Assembly (NCBI RefSeq): GCF_945873775.1
Contig: NZ_CAMCEC010000001.1
Location: 1-64,000 of the forward strand
Direction of reading: 5' to 3'
Length of the DNA stretch: 64,000 bases
Source: an uncultured Treponema sp.
Lineage (GTDB): Bacteria; Spirochaetota; Spirochaetia; Treponematales; Treponemataceae
Shown here: piece by piece, positions 1 to 8,277 of the stretch
How positions within the stretch are numbered: position 1 is the stretch's first letter
Layout: each line of letters begins with the position of its first letter
Notes under the pieces: model-generated
The model's input: only the letters and a program-made list of their open reading frames with translations
Databases searched by the model: none
What the model was told of the DNA's origin: nothing
Translations under genes and position numbers: made by a program

Positions 1-988
1 CGTCATAAAGAATTGCAACATCAGTAATCGCGCCGGAAACGCCTAGGTCTGAAACTGTCTTAGGAGAACCTATTGGCTCAAACACAAACGGACCGTCTCC
101 AGAAATCTTTCCATATTGAAAATAGAAATTTGATAAATCTGTATAAGCCAAATATAAACTGCTACCTTGAACAGCAAAAGCCAATCCTATTTTTCCAGAA
201 AAATCAATACCGCTTACTGCATTAATATTATTAACAGAAGAAATTGATGAAGGACTTTTATTCTTTGAAAGGCTAAGAATATCATTATTATAACTAGCAA
301 ACCATAATGCATCTTCAGTAGGATCATAATAGAGAGGATCTGTAAAGTAATATCCAAAATCAGAAATTTCTGCAATTTGCTCCTTTTTAGAATCAGCATC
401 GTATCTATACAAAACTCCAGTTCCATTGTCATTGCTGCTTTTTCCTACACAATACCAATTTGATTTCAAATCTTCCACCGCACCAAAAGGCTCTCCGTAA
501 AAATGACAAATATCAGAATCTTTTTCCGTTATAGAATCTTCTCTATAAAAATTGTATACAGAGCTTTCATACTTCCACAGTATATATCCGCTGTCCAGAA
601 TACTGCTTGCAAAAAGCTTAAGGGCAATTGAGCATTCCGCAGTTTCTCCGGCGGTAACTTTTATAGTCTCGCTTTTTCTTGCAAGAAGAACATCATTCGT
701 GTCATAGGCTTCTACTTGGACTGTGTAAGTGGCTGGCTCAAGCTCGTCAAATACTATGTCCGCCCCCCCCGTCTCGGAAGTTTGAGTTTTTAAGTTTTCG
801 CCGTCCAATAAAAGGGCTACTTTATATGTCTTTGCCTTTTCCTTGCTAAGAGTGTATGCGCCGCGCGAACCGCTTCCCGGAAGAGCAACACGGATTGCGC
901 CGTCTTCTCCAGAAGAGCCTCCCATATTCATGCAGGAAGCAAGCAAAAACAAAAAAGAAACCAGCGCAGTAAAACCAAATTTTCTCAT
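1..988 (-). CDS. Exported lipoprotein, 3' end cut off by window edge
   Basis: The frame is open on the minus strand from an ATG at 988 to position 1, so the stop lies outside the window and the ORF track misses it. A strong ribosome site (GGAGG, 8 nt upstream) fixes the start. The N-terminus is basic, then hydrophobic, and ends in a lipobox-like FLLASC, so the protein should be lipidated and exported. A short domain follows, reading like a carboxypeptidase-regulatory or Ig-like fold (KTYKVALLLDG to ATYTVQVEAYDT). After it come blade-like segments that mention no known catalytic motif, such as ALWFASYNNDILSLSK, similar to beta-propeller repeats. I do not recognise a named family. Codons for Thr-Gly-Gly-Ala contain a run of eight G, which is unusual in this AT-rich sequence. 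Confidence 0.8.
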   Translation of the reverse strand, partial: MRKFGFTALVSFLFLLASCMNMGGSSGEDGAIRVALPGSGSRGAYTLSKEKAKTYKVALLLDGENLKTQTSETGGADIVFDELEPATYTVQVEAYDTNDVLLARKSETIKVTAGETAECSIALKLFASSILDSGYILWKYESSVYNFYREDSITEKDSDICHFYGEPFGAVEDLKSNWYCVGKSSNDNGTGVLYRYDADSKKEQIAEISDFGYYFTDPLYYDPTEDALWFASYNNDILSLSKNKSPSSISSVNNINAVSGIDFSGKIGLAFAVQGSSLYLAYTDLSNFYFQYGKISGDGPFVFEPIGSPKTVSDLGVSGAITDVAILYD

Positions 989-1014
989 AAAAAACCTCCA
1001 GTGCTTATAAAGAT

Positions 1015-1043
1015 ATTATGATTCAAATTCGGACGGAAATCAA
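1015..1043 (-). promoter_or_regulatory. Sigma-70-type promoter for the truncated lipoprotein gene
   Basis: On the minus strand a TTGATT -35 and a CATAAT -10 are separated by 17 bp, about 27 nt upstream of the start codon with a GGAGG ribosome site between. Confidence 0.6.
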
Positions 1044-1062
1044 GTTTTTTGATTTAAATTAC

Positions 1063-1091
1063 AAAAAAAATGGCCGCACAAAATGCAGCCA
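1063..1091 (-). terminator. Rho-independent terminator of the ABC importer operon
   Basis: Reading the minus strand, TGGCTGCA and TGCGGCCA pair over 8 bp (one G-U) around a 5-nt loop and are followed directly by eight U. It lies about 20 nt after the stop of the ATPase gene. Confidence 0.85.
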
Positions 1092-1110
1092 CTGTCTAAT
1101 AGAAAGTTTT

Positions 1111-1833
1111 TTATAAAATGCAGTTAAGGAATTTCTTTAATCTCTCGGACTTTGGAGAGTCAAAAATCTGCGACGGCGTTCCTTCTTCCGCAACGATTCC
1201 GTCTTCCATAAAAACAACACGGTCAGCAACTTCACGGGCAAATCCCATTTCATGCGTTACAACAACCATTGTCATTCCGCCTTTTGCAAGTTCCTTCATA
1301 ACAGAAAGAACTTCGCCGACCATTTCCGGGTCAAGCGCGCTGGTAGGCTCGTCAAACAGCATGACCTTTGGCGACATTGCAAGGGAACGCACAATCGCAA
1401 TTCTCTGCTTCTGGCCGCCGCTTAAAGTTGAAGGATAAACGTTCGCTTTGTCCGCAAGTCCAATCCGCTCCAAAAGTTCCATCGCTTTTTCATCCGCCTG
1501 ATTTTGAGAAAGAAGCTTGAGCTTAACCGGCGCAAGAGTGATATTTTTTAGAACCGTAAGATGCGGAAAAAGATTAAAATGCTGAAAAACCATTCCCATC
1601 TGGCGGCGCACAAGATTTATATCCGCATTTTTGCTTGTGATGTCGTTTCCTTCAAAAAGAATAGAGCCGGAATCTGGGGTTTCAAGAAGATTAAGACAGC
1701 GCAGAAAAGTGGATTTTCCAGAGCCGGAAGGCCCTATTATTACAACTTTTTCGCCCTGTTTTATTGTCTGCGTTATGCCTTTTAGAACTTTCAGCTCTCC
1801 AAAGCTTATTTTCAAGTCTTTAGTCTCTATCAC
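1111..1833 (-). CDS. Polar amino-acid ABC transporter, ATP-binding subunit
   Basis: This is the cytoplasmic ATPase that powers the amino-acid importer encoded just upstream. It has a Walker [10 protein letters not shown], a Q-loop region [13 protein letters not shown], the signature LSGGQKQR, a Walker B ending [13 protein letters not shown] and an H-loop VVTHE, all typical of the GlnQ/HisP family. I take the start as GTG at 1833, giving 240 aa beginning [13 protein letters not shown]. The longer 277-aa ORF would run far into the permease gene and has no family similarity in its extra part. AAGGA lies about 10 nt before the GTG. The start overlaps the permease 3' end, so translation is probably coupled. 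Substrate specificity cannot be told from the ATPase. Confidence 0.92.
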   Translation of the reverse strand: MIETKDLKISFGELKVLKGITQTIKQGEKVVIIGPSGSGKSTFLRCLNLLETPDSGSILFEGNDITSKNADINLVRRQMGMVFQHFNLFPHLTVLKNITLAPVKLKLLSQNQADEKAMELLERIGLADKANVYPSTLSGGQKQRIAIVRSLAMSPKVMLFDEPTSALDPEMVGEVLSVMKELAKGGMTMVVVTHEMGFAREVADRVVFMEDGIVAEEGTPSQIFDSPKSERLKKFLNCIL

Positions 1834-2500
1834 TTTTTGCCATCCTTTTTTCAAGAATCGAAAACAGCTTTGTAAGCCCAAGCGTAAGGCAAAGGTATAT
1901 AAGGGCGCACGAAAGAAGCGGAATCCAGGCGTTGTAAGTTGCATTGCGAATCATGTCGCCGGCTTTTGTAAGATCCATAACAGCAATAAAGCTTGCCACG
2001 GAAGTTTCTTTTATAAGCACAATGAATTCGCTTGTGTAAGTAGGAAGAACTGCTTTTGCAGCCTGCGGAAAAATTATCATTGTAAGAGTCTGCCAGTAGT
2101 TCAGCCCCAAAGAACGACCTGCCTCCATCTGCCCGGAATCCACACCTTGAATTCCAGCACGGAAAATTTCTGTGCAGTAAGCCCCGGAATTTATTCCATA
2201 GGCAAGAGTCGCAACCAGCACACGGTCAAGCCCAAGAGGAGCAAAAACAACAAAGTAGAAAATCATGAGCTGGGTTGCCAAAGGTATTCCGCGGATAACG
2301 GTTGTGTAGATTTCCGCAACTATCCTCAAAACAGGATTCTTTGAAATCTTGAACAGCGCGAACACTGCTCCCAAAATCGTTCCGAGGATAATCGCGACAA
2401 TAGCGATATAAATTGTAACTCCCAGTCCCTGCAGAAGCAAAAGCCACCGCTGCCCGGAAATAAGCGTATCGTAAATTGAATCAAACACAGCCGTCTCCAA
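1820..2500 (-). CDS. Polar amino-acid ABC transporter, permease subunit
   Basis: This is the membrane channel subunit of the His/Glu/Gln/Arg/opine importer family, 226 aa with several hydrophobic segments. The EAA-type cytoplasmic loop that docks the ATPase is visible as [19 protein letters not shown] around residues 120-140. [16 protein letters not shown] is a typical family segment. It sits 3 nt downstream of the binding-protein gene and overlaps the ATPase gene, so the three form one operon. Confidence 0.92.
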   Translation of the reverse strand: METAVFDSIYDTLISGQRWLLLLQGLGVTIYIAIVAIILGTILGAVFALFKISKNPVLRIVAEIYTTVIRGIPLATQLMIFYFVVFAPLGLDRVLVATLAYGINSGAYCTEIFRAGIQGVDSGQMEAGRSLGLNYWQTLTMIIFPQAAKAVLPTYTSEFIVLIKETSVASFIAVMDLTKAGDMIRNATYNAWIPLLSCALIYLCLTLGLTKLFSILEKRMAKSDRD

Positions 2501-2503
2501 AAA

Positions 2504-3277
2504 CTACTTGCGGACTATAATAACCTGATTTGAAGTAAAGTACGGCTCAGAAAAATCCACGTTCTTTTTGCGCTCTTCTGTAACGCTCATTCCGGCAGCA
2601 ATAAAGTCAATTGCTCCGCTAGAAAGAGCCGGAATCAGGCTGTCAAAAGACATATCAACAACTTCAAGAGACTGTCCCAAGTCCTTTGCAATTTTCTGTC
2701 CCATTGTAATGTCAAAGCCAACAATTTTTGTTCCTTCTACATATTCAAAAGGAGGAAATGCGGCGTTTGTTCCAAGCTTTACAACTTTTCCAGAAAGAAC
2801 TTCGTCGCTAGGAATTTTTACAACTCCGTCAGTAGGCATAAAGGCGTTAACCAAATCTTCGTATCCGCCGTTAGACTTGAGAGCGGCAATGGTCTTGTTG
2901 ATTGATTCCAAAAGGGAAGCGTTGCCCTTTTTTACAGCGATTGAATATTCTTCCTGCGCAAACTTTGAGTCCACAATCTTGAGTTTTTTGCTGTTGCGGG
3001 AAACAATCTGCTTTGCCGGAAGCTCGTCAAGAACAATAGCGTCAATCTGGCCGTTCATAAGGTCAAGAGCAGCATCCATTCCAGATTTAAAAGAAGAAAG
3101 CTTTGCATTCTTCAAATTTTCCTGAACATAAGTTTCGCCAGTTGTGCCGCCCTGAACGCCGATGCGTTTTCCGTCAAGATCTTCTATTCCTTTGATTTGA
3201 ACAGACTTTTTCTTTGCGCTTACAGGAAGAACCATGCAAGCCGCCAATGCAAATGCCAAAACAACAGCTTTTTTCAT
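2504..3277 (-). CDS. Amino-acid ABC transporter, extracellular solute-binding protein
   Basis: This 257-aa protein has a cleavable signal peptide (basic start, hydrophobic core, then VSAKKK) and two alpha/beta lobes of family 3 binding proteins. DLDGKRIGVQGGTTGETYV and LGTNAAFPPFEYVEGTKIVGFDI are the hallmark ligand-lobe segments. The C-terminal part SFDSLIPALSSGAIDFIAAGMSVTEERK is also typical. The lobe order looks unusual: the segment that normally begins a mature family 3 protein (LGTNAAFPPFEY) appears near residue 165 instead of near residue 30, after the GKRIGVQGGT lobe. This suggests a circularly permuted arrangement. It is the first gene of the operon and has its own promoter. Confidence 0.9.
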   Translation of the reverse strand: MKKAVVLAFALAACMVLPVSAKKKSVQIKGIEDLDGKRIGVQGGTTGETYVQENLKNAKLSSFKSGMDAALDLMNGQIDAIVLDELPAKQIVSRNSKKLKIVDSKFAQEEYSIAVKKGNASLLESINKTIAALKSNGGYEDLVNAFMPTDGVVKIPSDEVLSGKVVKLGTNAAFPPFEYVEGTKIVGFDITMGQKIAKDLGQSLEVVDMSFDSLIPALSSGAIDFIAAGMSVTEERKKNVDFSEPYFTSNQVIIVRK

Positions 3278-3335
3278 AAAATGCCTCTATTTAAATTAAA
3301 GATTATGTTTCCATATCAAATCTGAAAACTCACAT

Positions 3336-3364
3336 ATTCTAGCAGTTTTTCAGTTGATTTTCAA
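3336..3364 (-). promoter_or_regulatory. Promoter of the amino-acid ABC importer operon
   Basis: On the minus strand TTGAAA and TAGAAT are separated by exactly 17 bp, about 58 nt upstream of the binding-protein ATG, in the gap after the miaB stop. Confidence 0.65.
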
Positions 3365-3379
3365 TTAAGAGCCGATTTT

Positions 3380-4762
3380 CTAGTGAACAAGGCCGCCCTT
3401 AAATGTGTTTCCGTTCAGACTGTCTATATGCACTTGCACAAATTTTCCGATTAGAGAAACCGGAGCTTCAAATGCAATGCGCTCGTTCTGCTCTGTCTTG
3501 CCCAAAAGCTCATTGGCGTTGTCGCGGCTTATAATGTCGGCAAGAACCTTTATGTTTTTTCCAACCTGCTTTTCCATCACTTTTCTTGTAATTCCAAGCT
3601 GAATGTCTATGATTTTCTGAAGACGCTCTTTTTTTACTTCAAGCGGAATCTGGTTCTGCATTTTTGCGGCGGGAGTTCCTTCACGCGGATTATAATAGTA
3701 CATAAACGCGCTTTCAAATTCCACTTCCTTCATAAGAGAAGCCGCCTGCTCAAAGTCTTCTTCAGTTTCTCCAGGGAAGCCAAGCATGATGTCCGTTGTA
3801 AGCTGAATTTCCGGAATACGCTCTCGCAGTTTTTGAACAAGCAAAAGATATTGTTCGCGTGTATATTTGCGGTTCATGGCTTTTAAAATTGAATTCGAGC
3901 CGTGCTGAACCGCAATGTGAAGTCCGCGGCAAATGCGCTTTTCTTCCGCAATCACATCTATAAGCTCGTCAGAAAAATCCTTGGGATTGCTTGATTCAAA
4001 CCGAATCCATTCAATAGGAGAATTTGTTTGCTCCAAATGGCGGCAGATTGTTTTTAAAAGGTTCGGAAAATTCATTCCGTCTGCGCCCTTGTAAGAATTC
4101 ACGTTCTGCCCCAAAAGCGTTATTTCCTTTACACCGCGGCGGGCAAGCACATCAAGCTCATGCAGAATCTGTTCCACAGGACGGCTCACTTCCCTGCCGC
4201 GCACATAAGGAACAATGCAGTACGAGCAGAAATTGTTGCAGCCGTGCATAATGGGAACAAAGGTTGAAAACGCGCCTTCCTCATACGAAGTTTCCGCAAA
4301 AACGTAGACAGGCTCTTCGTCAGTCTGTATATATTTCTGGCCTTCCTCAACCGCCTGGATTATCTCTCCGAATTTATTTTTTGCAAATGTGCCCACAACA
4401 TAGTCAACGCAAGGCCATTGCTTTTGAAGCGACTTTAAAAGACGTTCAGCCATGCAGCCCATTACAATCAAAGTAAGAGGAACCGCTCCGTTTTTCTGCA
4501 CATATTCCGCGGCAATTTCCATGTTTCTTTTTTTTGCGTCGGGAGCGCACGAACGCACTTTCTTTAGCCCTGAAAAAAATCCTAGCCGCCCGAATATTCT
4601 TTCTTCTGCGGAACCGCGCACAGAGCAAGTGTTTATTACAACAAGGTCGGCAAGCTGAGCGTTTTCAGCCTTTTTCCAGCCGCGTGAAATTAAAATCTGT
4701 TCAACGGAAGCGCTTTCGGCAATGTTCATCTCACAGCCGTAAGTTTCAAAAAAATAAGTCAT
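3380..4762 (-). CDS. miaB: tRNA-2-methylthio-N6-dimethylallyladenosine synthase
   Basis: This radical SAM methylthiotransferase converts i6A37 to ms2i6A37 in tRNAs reading UNN codons. At 460 aa it has the family's usual length. The N-terminal UPF0004 domain supplies three cluster cysteines (YGCEM, NTCSV and MGCMAE). The radical SAM CxxxCxxC is HGCNNFCSYC, followed by IVPYVRGRE. A C-terminal TRAM domain ends the protein. The mRNA appears leaderless: a TATAAT lies 6 nt before the ATG and no Shine-Dalgarno is visible. miaA, which makes the i6A substrate, is also in this window (36.9-37.8 kb). Confidence 0.96.
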   Translation of the reverse strand: MTYFFETYGCEMNIAESASVEQILISRGWKKAENAQLADLVVINTCSVRGSAEERIFGRLGFFSGLKKVRSCAPDAKKRNMEIAAEYVQKNGAVPLTLIVMGCMAERLLKSLQKQWPCVDYVVGTFAKNKFGEIIQAVEEGQKYIQTDEEPVYVFAETSYEEGAFSTFVPIMHGCNNFCSYCIVPYVRGREVSRPVEQILHELDVLARRGVKEITLLGQNVNSYKGADGMNFPNLLKTICRHLEQTNSPIEWIRFESSNPKDFSDELIDVIAEEKRICRGLHIAVQHGSNSILKAMNRKYTREQYLLLVQKLRERIPEIQLTTDIMLGFPGETEEDFEQAASLMKEVEFESAFMYYYNPREGTPAAKMQNQIPLEVKKERLQKIIDIQLGITRKVMEKQVGKNIKVLADIISRDNANELLGKTEQNERIAFEAPVSLIGKFVQVHIDSLNGNTFKGGLVH

Positions 4763-4768
4763 CTGCTC

Positions 4769-4797
4769 ATTATAAAGAATAAACTGTCATTGCACAA
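4769..4797 (-). promoter_or_regulatory. Promoter of miaB, predicting a leaderless transcript
   Basis: On the minus strand TTGTGC, a 17-bp spacer and a perfect TATAAT are followed by GAGCAG and then the ATG. A start 7 nt after the -10 would fall on the A of the ATG. The promoter lies only 10 bp from the target-site duplication of the palindromic element next door. Confidence 0.7.
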
Positions 4798-4806
4798 TTG
4801 AAAAAG

Positions 4807-5041
4807 ATTGCATTTCCAGGGCAAACGCATTATAAATGTATTCAGCATAAAATTGCCTTTCAGACACGGTTTCCTGGTTCAAAATCGCGCAATAATGCGC
4901 TACACGCTGATTGTTGCAAAGTAACTATAGAATTGTCCGCTCATGCGGTCGCAACAATCAGAGTGTTTTTGCCCCAGAAACCGTTCCTTCGCGCAAACTT
5001 TACTTAAATTATTTATAATGCGTTTGCCCTGATTGCATTTC
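4807..5041. mobile_element. MITE-like palindromic element with 21-bp terminal inverted repeats and 10-bp target duplication
   Basis: The element body is 4817-5031 (215 bp). Its ends are perfect 21-bp inverted repeats, CAGGGCAAACGCATTATAAA(T) at 4817-4837 and its reverse complement at 5011-5031. Both ends are flanked by the same 10 bp, ATTGCATTTC (4807-4816 and 5032-5041), the expected footprint of transposase insertion. The interior continues as an imperfect palindrome: ACACGCTGATTGTTGC near 4903 pairs 15/16 with a segment near 4960, so the whole could fold into one long hairpin. It has no coding capacity. It fills most of the 431-bp gap between miaB and the next gene. Confidence 0.85.
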
Positions 5042-5128
5042 TACCAAAGCAAAAATACAACAAAAATATGATTTTTAAGTATAAAAAGTATACAATAAAA
5101 CGGTTTTCATAATATTTTTACAAATTGT

Positions 5129-5155
5129 TTGACACAGACTTTTTGTCATTATAAA
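5129..5155 (+). promoter_or_regulatory. Promoter of the small carbohydrate-binding-type protein gene
   Basis: TTGACA at 5129-5134 and TATAAA at 5150-5155 are separated by 15 bp, which is short but workable. The start codon is about 38 nt further on with AAGGAGG between. Confidence 0.55.
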
Positions 5156-5193
5156 ATTCGAAGCATAGATTGAAAATAAGGAGGAAATTTCAA

Positions 5194-5553
5194 TTGAAAA
5201 AAATCTTAGCAATGGCAGCCGCAATGGCAATGTTTTCTGCGGCAGTTTTCGCTGATGTGGCTTGCAAAAAGCTCGACAATGGAAAAGTAGAAGTTACATT
5301 CTCATATTCACACCCGAGCGCAAAAAATGTTCTTCTTGCAGGCGACTTTACAAACTGGCAGTCTGGCGCAAAGACAATGAAAAAAGAAGGCGACACTTTT
5401 GTATACAGAAAAGTTGTTTCAGAAAAAAGCGTCCTTACTTACAAGTTCATCATAAACGGAAACTGGATGACAGACAAAAACGCTCCGGCAACAACAGATG
5501 ACGGATTCGGCGGAAAAAACGGTGTTGTAGACGTAAAGACGCTCATAAACTAA
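5194..5553 (+). CDS. Small secreted protein with an AMPK/CBM48-type glycogen-binding fold
   Basis: This is a 119-aa protein with a signal peptide (MKKILAMAAAMAMFSAAVFA, cleaved before DVACKK). The rest is a single early-set domain: NVLLAGDFTNWQ, a central YRKVVSEKS turn, then YKFIINGNWMTD. That is the pattern of the AMPK1/CBM48 glycogen-binding family, including the tryptophans that contact glucans. The start is TTG at 5194, chosen because AAGGAGG lies 9 nt before it and it yields a normal signal peptide. The ORF-track start at 5170 puts the ribosome site inside the coding region. No catalytic domain is attached, so it may bind a glucan or another partner in the periplasm. Its role is unknown. 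Confidence 0.82.
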   Translation: MKKILAMAAAMAMFSAAVFADVACKKLDNGKVEVTFSYSHPSAKNVLLAGDFTNWQSGAKTMKKEGDTFVYRKVVSEKSVLTYKFIINGNWMTDKNAPATTDDGFGGKNGVVDVKTLIN

Positions 5554-5567
5554 AAGCCTAAAACATT

Positions 5568-5637
5568 GAAATGATTATCAAACGGGTTTCTTTCAGAAAC
5601 ATCGCAGGGTCAAGCCCGATAATGACAATGTTTTAAG
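5568..5637. repeat. Dispersed palindromic repeat, related to the copy at 62.0 kb
   Basis: ATTATC at 5574 and GATAAT at 5618 bracket a segment that is almost the exact reverse complement of 62021-62072, sharing GGGCTTGACCCTGCGATG and the TTTCTGAAAGAAAC hairpin. An outer inverted repeat (AAACATTG / CAATGTTT) surrounds it. It lies between convergent genes. Confidence 0.8.
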
Positions 5638-5672
5638 TTTTCCCATAATAACATTAAAACCAAAAGCCCTTG

Positions 5673-5708
5673 TGCCGGAGATGCGACAATGCAGTTCCGG
5701 CATTTTTT
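5673..5708 (+). terminator. Rho-independent terminator after the CBM48-type gene
   Basis: TGCCGGA and TCCGGCA form a GC-rich stem and six T follow on the plus strand. It reaches the first bases of the convergent folE2 stop. Confidence 0.7.
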
Positions 5709-6492
5709 ATGCTTCACTAAATTCCGTGTAAGCGTAGGCATTGTGATTGTGAATGCTTTCAAAATTCTTGCATTCCACGCTGAACCAGCTGAAAGGCTTT
5801 TCGCTTTTTGAAAAATTCTTAAGCGCAATGAAAACTTCGCGCACAACATCTTCCACAAAACGAGGATTTTCGTAAGCGTGCTCGGTAACAAACTTTTCGT
5901 CCGGGCGTTTTAAAATGCTGTAAAGTCCGCCGCTTGCACTTTTTTCAACTTCCTCAATCACGTCTTCAATCCAAAACAGGCTTGAATTTTTTAGCTTTAC
6001 AGTAACAATTCCGCGCTGGTTATGCGCACCGTACTGGCTGATTGCCTTTGAGCAAGGACACAATGTTGTAACAGGAATTTTAATTTTTATAAAGAAACTG
6101 CTAGAAGCAGAACTAACCTCCCCCTCGTAAGTGCATTCATAGCACATTATGCTTTCCGCATGGGAAACTGGCGCCTGCTTTTTCATAAAGAAAGGAAATT
6201 CCATTGAGCCGAACGCGCGCTCCGCATCGAGGCTTTTTCTGATTTCCTCAAGCATAAAAAGAAACTGCTTCATTCCAAGATTTTCCCGGTGGCGGTGGAA
6301 AATTTCTATAAAACGCGACATATGTGTTCCCTTGTAATTGTGCGGCAGATTCACAAAAAGATTCACTTTTGCGCACGTTTTCTGAGAGCCTTCCGCCTTG
6401 TCCAAAACCTGAACAGGATAGCTCAAGTCCGTAACGCCAACTTTCTGCAAGGGAATTTCGCGTGTGTCTTTTGAATTCTGAATGTCAATCAT
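5707..6492 (-). CDS. folE2: GTP cyclohydrolase FolE2 (type IB)
   Basis: It converts GTP to 7,8-dihydroneopterin triphosphate, the first step of folate synthesis. The protein is 261 aa, the normal length of the GCYH-IB family, and belongs to the tunnelling-fold superfamily. [11 protein letters not shown] and the metal-ligand region [19 protein letters not shown] are family signatures. [17 protein letters not shown] is the conserved C-terminal segment. The 3' end meets the terminator of the convergent gene. Its ATG overlaps the folD stop by 8 nt, so translation of the two is probably coupled and both serve one-carbon/folate metabolism. Confidence 0.93.
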   Translation of the reverse strand: MIDIQNSKDTREIPLQKVGVTDLSYPVQVLDKAEGSQKTCAKVNLFVNLPHNYKGTHMSRFIEIFHRHRENLGMKQFLFMLEEIRKSLDAERAFGSMEFPFFMKKQAPVSHAESIMCYECTYEGEVSSASSSFFIKIKIPVTTLCPCSKAISQYGAHNQRGIVTVKLKNSSLFWIEDVIEEVEKSASGGLYSILKRPDEKFVTEHAYENPRFVEDVVREVFIALKNFSKSEKPFSWFSVECKNFESIHNHNAYAYTEFSEA

Positions 6493-7369
6493 TTTGAGCC
6501 TTAAAATTTTCCGCGCTTTCCAAAGTATTGAAAATGAGCATTGCGATTGTCATAGGGCCAACTCCGCCCGGAACTGGAGTTATAAAGCCCGCGACTTCTT
6601 TTGCGCCTTCAAAATCAACATCGCCGCAAAGCCTGAATCCGCTTTTCTTTGTGGAATCGGGAATGCGGTTTACGCCCACATCAATTACTGCAGCGCCTTC
6701 TTTTATCATGTCCGCGGTAACTGTGTTCGGACGGCCGGAAGCCACAATCAGAATGTCAGCTTTTTTTGTGTAGTCCGAAAGATTTTTTGTTCCCGTGTGG
6801 CAAATTGTAACAGTTGAATTGAATTCTTTTCTGAGCATCAAAAGAGCCATCGGCTTTCCAACAATGTTGCTGCGTCCAACGACAACGACATTTTTTCCGC
6901 TTGTCTCAATGTTCATTTTCTTCAATAAAACGGTAATTCCGTTTGGAGTGCAAGGAAGAAATCCTTTTTCGCCGGTAACAAGCCTGCCCACATTCACTGG
7001 ATGAAAACCGTCAACGTCTTTTTCTGGACTGATTGAATTTGTAACTTTCTTTTCGTCAATATGCGAAGGAAGCGGAAGCTGAACAAGAATTCCGTGCACA
7101 GTTTTGTCTTCGTTCAGTTTTTGAATCAAGGACAAAATCTCCTGCTCTGTGGTTGACTCTGGAAGCTCTATGCTTCTATCTTCCATTCCGGCTTCGGCAA
7201 GGGCCTTTCTCTTCCCTGAAACATAACTTACGCTCGCAGGATTGTTTCCCACAAGAATAACAGCAAGGCAAGGCGTAACTCCGCTTTTCTTAAGCTCCGA
7301 AACTTTTTTTGCAACATCGGCTTTTACTTCCGCGGCAATTGCTTTTCCGTCTATAATTTTTGCGCTCAT
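6485..7369 (-). CDS. folD: Bifunctional methylenetetrahydrofolate dehydrogenase / cyclohydrolase
   Basis: It interconverts 5,10-methylene-THF and 10-formyl-THF using NADP. The protein is 294 aa. The cyclohydrolase/dehydrogenase active-site segment [14 protein letters not shown] carries the catalytic Tyr and Lys. [12 protein letters not shown] and [14 protein letters not shown] are hallmarks, and [18 protein letters not shown] is the dinucleotide-binding part, with [15 protein letters not shown] at the C-terminus. GGAAGG precedes the ATG by 6 nt. It is the first gene of a two-gene operon with folE2. Confidence 0.97.
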   Translation of the reverse strand: MSAKIIDGKAIAAEVKADVAKKVSELKKSGVTPCLAVILVGNNPASVSYVSGKRKALAEAGMEDRSIELPESTTEQEILSLIQKLNEDKTVHGILVQLPLPSHIDEKKVTNSISPEKDVDGFHPVNVGRLVTGEKGFLPCTPNGITVLLKKMNIETSGKNVVVVGRSNIVGKPMALLMLRKEFNSTVTICHTGTKNLSDYTKKADILIVASGRPNTVTADMIKEGAAVIDVGVNRIPDSTKKSGFRLCGDVDFEGAKEVAGFITPVPGGVGPMTIAMLIFNTLESAENFKAQND

Positions 7370-7445
7370 CTGTAACCTTCCATTTTTTTGTTTTCTTTTT
7401 TATAAAGCATATGCAGAAATCCAAATGTCGCTAGATTGATAAAAT

Positions 7446-7483
7446 CCTTGAAACCAAGTATAATTGCTTGGCGATATTCAAGG
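7446..7483. other. Nested stem-loop upstream of folD
   Basis: CCTTGAA (7446) pairs with TTCAAGG (7477) and inside it CCAAG pairs with CTTGG. No T-tract follows on either strand, so it is not an obvious terminator. It sits between the divergent folD and outer-membrane protein genes and could be an operator or a repeat. Confidence 0.4.
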
Positions 7484-7573
7484 AAAAATCCATTTGAAAA
7501 CTGCCTAAGCATAATATAAAAAAACAGAACAAATTACCATAGAAGAATTTGCTTTTATGTTAAAGGAAAAATT

Positions 7574-8257
7574 ATGAAACGTTTAATTACGCTTTTGAGC
7601 GTAGGAATTATAGGAATTTACATTTCATCGGCACAGGCTGCGCTTCCAAAGACAACTTTTATGCAAAGCTCTCAGGATGAAAATTCAGGCGATGACAGTG
7701 ATGACGGAGACGAATACACGGAAGACGACATCAGCTTTGATCTTGGAATGAATCTTCCGGGAGACCAATACATAAAAATTGCGCTTGGTCTTTGCCTTCC
7801 GTTGAATTTTCCAGACTTTGAAAGCACCATAAAAGGAGATTCGCAGCTAAAGCTCGGCGGAATTGGTTCTTTAGGCTACCACTACTTTTTAACTTCAAAA
7901 ATGGCAATCGGATTCGATGTAAGCTTTGGATTCAATGTTTCGATTGGAAGCCACGTTTTCAACTATGTTCCATTTATTGCAGCGTTCACCTACCAGCCGG
8001 TTGCAGGAAGATTTGAATTTCCACTCACAATCGGACTTGGATTTGCATGGGAATCTTTCGGCGGAAAAAATTACTTTCCGGGGCTTGTTGTAAAACCGGA
8101 AGCAGGAGCAATGTTCCGCCTTACAGAAAGCTGGTCGCTCGGACTTGAAGCCTCGTATCTTCTTATGCCGCAGTTTTCTTCCTGGTACAATGACAATGCA
8201 GAAAACTTTGCAGGACAGTTTCTTACATTCAGCGTAACGGCAAGATACCATTTCTAA
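7574..8257 (+). CDS. Predicted outer-membrane beta-barrel protein
   Basis: This 227-aa protein has a signal peptide ending SSAQA before LPKTT. An acidic, disordered linker (DENSGDDSDDGDEYTEDD) follows, around residues 34-52. From residue 60 it shows alternating amphipathic strands (YIKIALGLCLPLNF, GIGSLGYHYFLTSKMAIGFDVSFGF) and ends FSVTARYHF, with the terminal aromatic residue expected of a barrel recognised by BamA. AAAGGA lies 6 nt before the ATG. It is followed 20 nt later by a lipoprotein gene, probably in the same operon. I do not recognise a named family. Confidence 0.8.
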   Translation: MKRLITLLSVGIIGIYISSAQAALPKTTFMQSSQDENSGDDSDDGDEYTEDDISFDLGMNLPGDQYIKIALGLCLPLNFPDFESTIKGDSQLKLGGIGSLGYHYFLTSKMAIGFDVSFGFNVSIGSHVFNYVPFIAAFTYQPVAGRFEFPLTIGLGFAWESFGGKNYFPGLVVKPEAGAMFRLTESWSLGLEASYLLMPQFSSWYNDNAENFAGQFLTFSVTARYHF

Positions 8258-8277
8258 TTTTTACAAAAGGAAAACAA

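Noticed and set aside
1-988. Possible frameshift at the G8 tract
   Set aside because: The frame is continuous through the tract from the lipobox to the window edge.
1631-2344. 237-aa plus-strand ORF
   Set aside because: It is antisense to the ABC permease and ATPase genes, has a basic, cysteine-rich composition typical of shadow frames and has no ribosome site.
2568-3125. 185-aa plus-strand ORF
   Set aside because: Antisense to the solute-binding protein, no start signals and no domain.
4763-5193. tRNA or small RNA gene in the hairpin-rich gap
   Set aside because: The structure is explained by an element with inverted termini and target duplication; no tRNA arms are recognisable.
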